Shown here: piece after piece, positions 6,251 to 9,278 of the stretch
Layout of the letters: each line of letters opens with the position of its first letter
How positions within the stretch are numbered: the first letter of the stretch is position 1
Assembly (NCBI GenBank): GCA_013139625.1
Contig: WTAK01000173.1
Coordinates: forward strand, 1-9,278
DNA: 9,278 nt
Source of the DNA: Candidatus Delongbacteria bacterium
GTDB lineage: Bacteria > UBA4055
Direction of reading: 5' to 3'
Made by a program: the position numbers and the translations under genes
Notes under the pieces: generated by a model
What the model saw: only the letters and a program-made list of their open reading frames with translations
What the model was told of the DNA's origin: nothing
Database searches by the model: none

Positions 6251-9200
6251 AGCAAACAGTTCTATTTTATGTTACTTGTATTCTTAATTCGAGTTTCGCT
6301 TTTCGCAACTGACGGATTCCCTGGTCATACAATTAATCTTGATGGTGGTGAATGTGTTGAAGTACCGTATTCAACAGACTTAAATCCAGCTCAGTTTACA
6401 GTTTCATTCTGGGCAAAAGTTGAAGACGGAGTTGGAACTTTTAGGTCTCCAATTACATCGAGGTCATCAACGACAGGATATATGTTTTATGCCAGTGATG
6501 ATGATCATTGGGAGTTCTGGACACGGAACGGTTCAACATCAAGCATGAAGATAGAAGGACCGTTGGTTGTTATGAATAAATGGACTCATATAGCAGGTAC
6601 TTACGACGGTACAAAAATGACTTTTTATGTTGATGGGACTTTTGCAGGTGAGTTCTGGGGATCAAGTTTTGTTCCTAATTCACAGTATCCTTTAAGAATA
6701 GGTGCCGGAAATACAGAAAGTACACCGGATTATTTTTTCTATGGAGATATTGATGAAGTAAGTTTGTGGAACTATGCAAAAACTGTTGACGAGGTCAGAG
6801 AAGGAATGCACAACACTTTTTCAGGTTTAGAAACAGGTTTGGTTTCATATTGGCAGTTTAATGACGAACTTATAGATTCTGCTGGTGATAATCACGGAAA
6901 TTCTCATCTACTTGAATTTCCGGATGATATGATCGTATCTGATGTACTTGTTGGATCTGGTGCTAGTGACCATTATATTTTCGTTGAGCCGGCATCAACT
7001 GATTTTATAGGAACAAATATTGCGATGAATATAACTACAGAGACAGGGATAGATAGTATCCTAGTTGCAAGAATAGAACGAAATCCAAATGTAATTCCGG
7101 ATGGATTTGATGCAACTTATGCTTACTGGGTTTTCAGAGAATACGGTTCAGGAACTTATACTGCAGATGTTATGTTTACTTTTGATTCAGATATTCCTGA
7201 TACTTATAGCGGTAAGAATTCATATTTCAAACTTTATCGCAGAGATATAGATTCAATAGGTGAATGGATTTATGTCTCAGAGCCATATATTCTCAGTACT
7301 CAGGATAATTATATGATATTTTCTGACTTAAATCTGAACAGTCAGTACATGATATCTTATAATAAACTTCCTCAAATTTCTACTGCTCAACTTCCGATTA
7401 CTTATACATTTTCTGATACTTTTTCTACAGGCAATATCAGAGCTGTAACCACAGCTGCTGATATAGATAACGATGGAAACTTAGACATATTAGTTGGTTC
7501 TAGCGATGGAACTATTTCTCACTATGAAGCTGATATGTTCGATCCTGAGAATTTTTCTCTTGTAACGGAGAATTTCTGTGGTATTGATGTAGGTACTTAC
7601 TCTGCTCCGACATTTGTTGATCTGGATTCAGATGGAACACTTGATCTTGTAATAGGTAGTGGAGATGGTCAACTTTATAAATATAGCCAAAATATTGTCG
7701 CACCTGAAATATTTACTTATTCTCAAATGCTTAAAGATAATTTGTTTAACACAATTGATATTGGTAGTAGTTCAGCTCCAGTGTTTTGTGATTTAAATGA
7801 TGATGGTCTTTTAGATCTTTACATAGGATGTTCATCAACTGATGTAATCTATGTATCAGAACAAATAACAGGTAATATCTTCTCTGATCCTTTTCCTATA
7901 ACAAAGGGAAACGGGTCTTATCAAAAACCAAATATCGGAGATATTGATAATGATGGACTACTTGATATGTTGATAGGGAATTCTGCAGGAACAATATCAC
8001 ATTATGAACAGACAACTCCTACTTCAGGATTTAGCTTTTTGGTGTTAGATAACTATAATAACTTAGATGTGGGTACATACTCAGCTCCATTCTTATATGA
8101 TGTTAGCGGAAATGGATTTGAAAATATTCTGATCGGAGATAATATTGGTAATATAAACTATTTTAAACAGATCAGTTGTGATAGTCTAGATTTTGGAGAA
8201 ATACTTCTTGGGGGTGTAGTTACTAAAAATTATCTCATGAAAGCAGTTGATCTATCAAATGATCTTAATATAACATGCCCTGCAGGTTATTCGATATCTC
8301 TATCTGGTACAGGATATACTCAAAATTTATCCATAGTTCCGGTCAATGGTTCAGTTAGCGATACGGTCTTTGTCAAATTTGAACCTACCATAGTACAGCA
8401 ATATACAGGTAATATTTCTCATACATCTACCGATATGGAAACAAAGCTTATCGTCTTGACAGGTAAAGTAAATGAGCTTTTAATTTCAGAAACTTACCCA
8501 AATGACAATGGGATAGATATTCCCTTAAACTATGATCTTAAAATAATATTTGATGGCAATGTAACTGCAGGAAGTGGAAATGTTACATTATTTACAAGTT
8601 TGAATGATTCAATTGTAGAAACTATTTCTGCAACTTCTTGTATTGTAACTGATTCTCTAGTAACGATAAATCCGACTAATGATTTTGAATTAGCAACAGA
8701 TTACTATGTTTTGGTAGATAGTACAGCTTTTATGAGGACAGATAGTGCATACTTTGATGGAATAATAAATATAGATGCCTGGGATTTTACATCTTTAGGA
8801 TATTTTACTGAAATTAGTGCAGGATTGTTAGGTGTAATAGGCGGATCAACCGAATGGGCTGACTATGATAATGATGGCGATCTGGATGTTTTAATTACAG
8901 GAGCTACTGCAACCGGAAGACATTCAGCAGTTTATAGTAATACAAATGGAGTTTTCACTGATATAAATGCAGGACTAGAAGATGTTAGTAATGGATCTGC
9001 TGTTTGGGGTGATTATGACAATGATGGATATCTGGATATAGCATTGTCAGGTGAGTCTGATTCAGGAGAAGTTACTTATATTTATCGTAATGATGCAGGG
9101 ACATTTACAAACATAAATGCCGGATGTGAAGGCGGAAATATTGTGATATGGGGTGATTATGATAACGATGGTGATCTAGATCTATTCCTTACAGGACATT

Positions 9201-9278
9201 TTGGCACTGGAGAATCATATTCATTTATTTATACAAATAATGTTGGGATATTTACAAGAACTGATAATTTTTATGGCA
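6248..9278 (+). CDS. Giant secreted LamG / FG-GAP / Ig-like surface protein, 3' end outside the window
   Basis: The frame is open for 1010 codons to the window edge. Start is TTG, set by GGAGG six bases upstream. Modules: signal peptide (1 to about 21, MSKQFYFMLLVFLIRVSLFA); LamG/concanavalin A-like domain (28 to about 195, with WTHIAGTYDG, LRIGAG, YGDIDEVSLWNYAKT), probably glycan binding; an unassigned beta-rich region (about 225-375); five FG-GAP units with DIDNDGNLDILVG-type loops at 405, 458, 515, 565 and 618; a HYDIN/choice-of-anchor-like Ig domain (642-741, SLDFGEILLGG, FVKFEP); an SbsA/Big_5-like domain (742 to about 852, ATDYYVLVDSTAF); then three WGDYDNDGDLD units before the edge. 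From the Ig domain onward it is collinear with the gene at 1-2210, so more propeller units and FN3-like modules are expected, perhaps 1.2 kb further. Likely cell-surface or secreted; no enzyme motif seen. Confidence 0.92.
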   Translation, partial: MSKQFYFMLLVFLIRVSLFATDGFPGHTINLDGGECVEVPYSTDLNPAQFTVSFWAKVEDGVGTFRSPITSRSSTTGYMFYASDDDHWEFWTRNGSTSSMKIEGPLVVMNKWTHIAGTYDGTKMTFYVDGTFAGEFWGSSFVPNSQYPLRIGAGNTESTPDYFFYGDIDEVSLWNYAKTVDEVREGMHNTFSGLETGLVSYWQFNDELIDSAGDNHGNSHLLEFPDDMIVSDVLVGSGASDHYIFVEPASTDFIGTNIAMNITTETGIDSILVARIERNPNVIPDGFDATYAYWVFREYGSGTYTADVMFTFDSDIPDTYSGKNSYFKLYRRDIDSIGEWIYVSEPYILSTQDNYMIFSDLNLNSQYMISYNKLPQISTAQLPITYTFSDTFSTGNIRAVTTAADIDNDGNLDILVGSSDGTISHYEADMFDPENFSLVTENFCGIDVGTYSAPTFVDLDSDGTLDLVIGSGDGQLYKYSQNIVAPEIFTYSQMLKDNLFNTIDIGSSSAPVFCDLNDDGLLDLYIGCSSTDVIYVSEQITGNIFSDPFPITKGNGSYQKPNIGDIDNDGLLDMLIGNSAGTISHYEQTTPTSGFSFLVLDNYNNLDVGTYSAPFLYDVSGNGFENILIGDNIGNINYFKQISCDSLDFGEILLGGVVTKNYLMKAVDLSNDLNITCPAGYSISLSGTGYTQNLSIVPVNGSVSDTVFVKFEPTIVQQYTGNISHTSTDMETKLIVLTGKVNELLISETYPNDNGIDIPLNYDLKIIFDGNVTAGSGNVTLFTSLNDSIVETISATSCIVTDSLVTINPTNDFELATDYYVLVDSTAFMRTDSAYFDGIINIDAWDFTSLGYFTEISAGLLGVIGGSTEWADYDNDGDLDVLITGATATGRHSAVYSNTNGVFTDINAGLEDVSNGSAVWGDYDNDGYLDIALSGESDSGEVTYIYRNDAGTFTNINAGCEGGNIVIWGDYDNDGDLDLFLTGHFGTGESYSFIYTNNVGIFTRTDNFYG
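7409..8170 (+). repeat. Five FG-GAP units of a second type
   Basis: Five in-frame units begin their Ca-loop codons at 7460, 7619, 7790, 7940 and 8099 (spacing 159, 171, 150 and 159 bp). The pattern is YSAPxFxDxDxDGxLDLxIGxxDGxIxHYE. The fifth loop is degenerate (DVSGNGFEN) and has probably lost Ca binding. These units differ from the WGDYDNDGDLD type and are not near-identical at DNA level, suggesting an older propeller. Confidence 0.85.
8804..9278 (+). repeat. Start of a second WGDYDNDGDLD propeller
   Basis: Three VCBS-type units begin with FTEISAGL, FTDINAGL and FTNINAG; their Ca loops read ADYDNDGDLD, GDYDNDGYLD and GDYDNDGDLD, and a fourth unit starts (IFTRTDNF) as the window ends. They are collinear with units at 519 onward in the first gene but more diverged from one another, with no exact long DNA repeats noticed. 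Confidence 0.85.

Noticed and set aside
7512..7703. Minus-strand open frame of 63 codons
   Set aside because: Antisense to FG-GAP units of the TTG-start gene, whose frame is continuous and rich in domains.

Overview
This AT-rich window looks like a chromosomal stretch from a bacterium with an outer envelope that exports large modular surface proteins. All five recognisable genes lie on the + strand and four of them encode exported or export-type proteins. The mix of LamG, Ig-like, FG-GAP/VCBS, choice-of-anchor and FN3-like C-terminal modules is typical of Cloacimonadota, Delongbacteria and other relatives of the Fibrobacterota-Chlorobiota-Bacteroidota group. That placement comes from module style and base composition only. 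No rRNA, tRNA, CRISPR array, transposase, integrase or phage gene was found.

Layout. (1) 1-2210 is the 3' part of a large surface-protein gene that is cut by the window edge: the end of a HYDIN/choice-of-anchor-like Ig module, an SbsA-like Ig module, a seven-unit Ca-binding VCBS/FG-GAP propeller and two FN3-like modules. (2) 2227-2673, 16 bp downstream, encodes a small cytoplasmic two-CBS-domain protein, and a strong terminator follows at 2683-2712. (3) 2674-2867 is a regulatory gap with a perfect Crp-type palindrome whose centre lies at -41.5 from a predicted start site. (4) 2868-5390 encodes a secreted right-handed beta-helix protein made of two tandem copies of one module plus an FN3-like C-terminus, followed by a terminator at 5419-5450. 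(5) 5480-6136 encodes a small exported protein with a DUF3108/TapB-like motif. (6) 6248 to the window end encodes a very large secreted protein that starts at TTG and is cut at the 3' edge. It is easily missed by ATG-only gene finding.

How the genes relate. The genes at 1-2210 and 6248-9278 are paralogues: the same Ig + SbsA-like + VCBS order occurs in both, with the window starting and ending at comparable points in each. The first gene and the beta-helix gene end in the same FN3-like C-terminal module. The window therefore looks like part of a surface-protein cluster that expands by duplication and shuffling of modules. The CBS gene is the only clearly cytoplasmic product. I see no defence, toxin-antitoxin, secondary-metabolite or other hidden enzymatic system here. 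The most unusual points are the TTG-start giant gene, the mosaic near-identical propeller repeats with variable loops, the shared C-terminal module and the Crp-like site.
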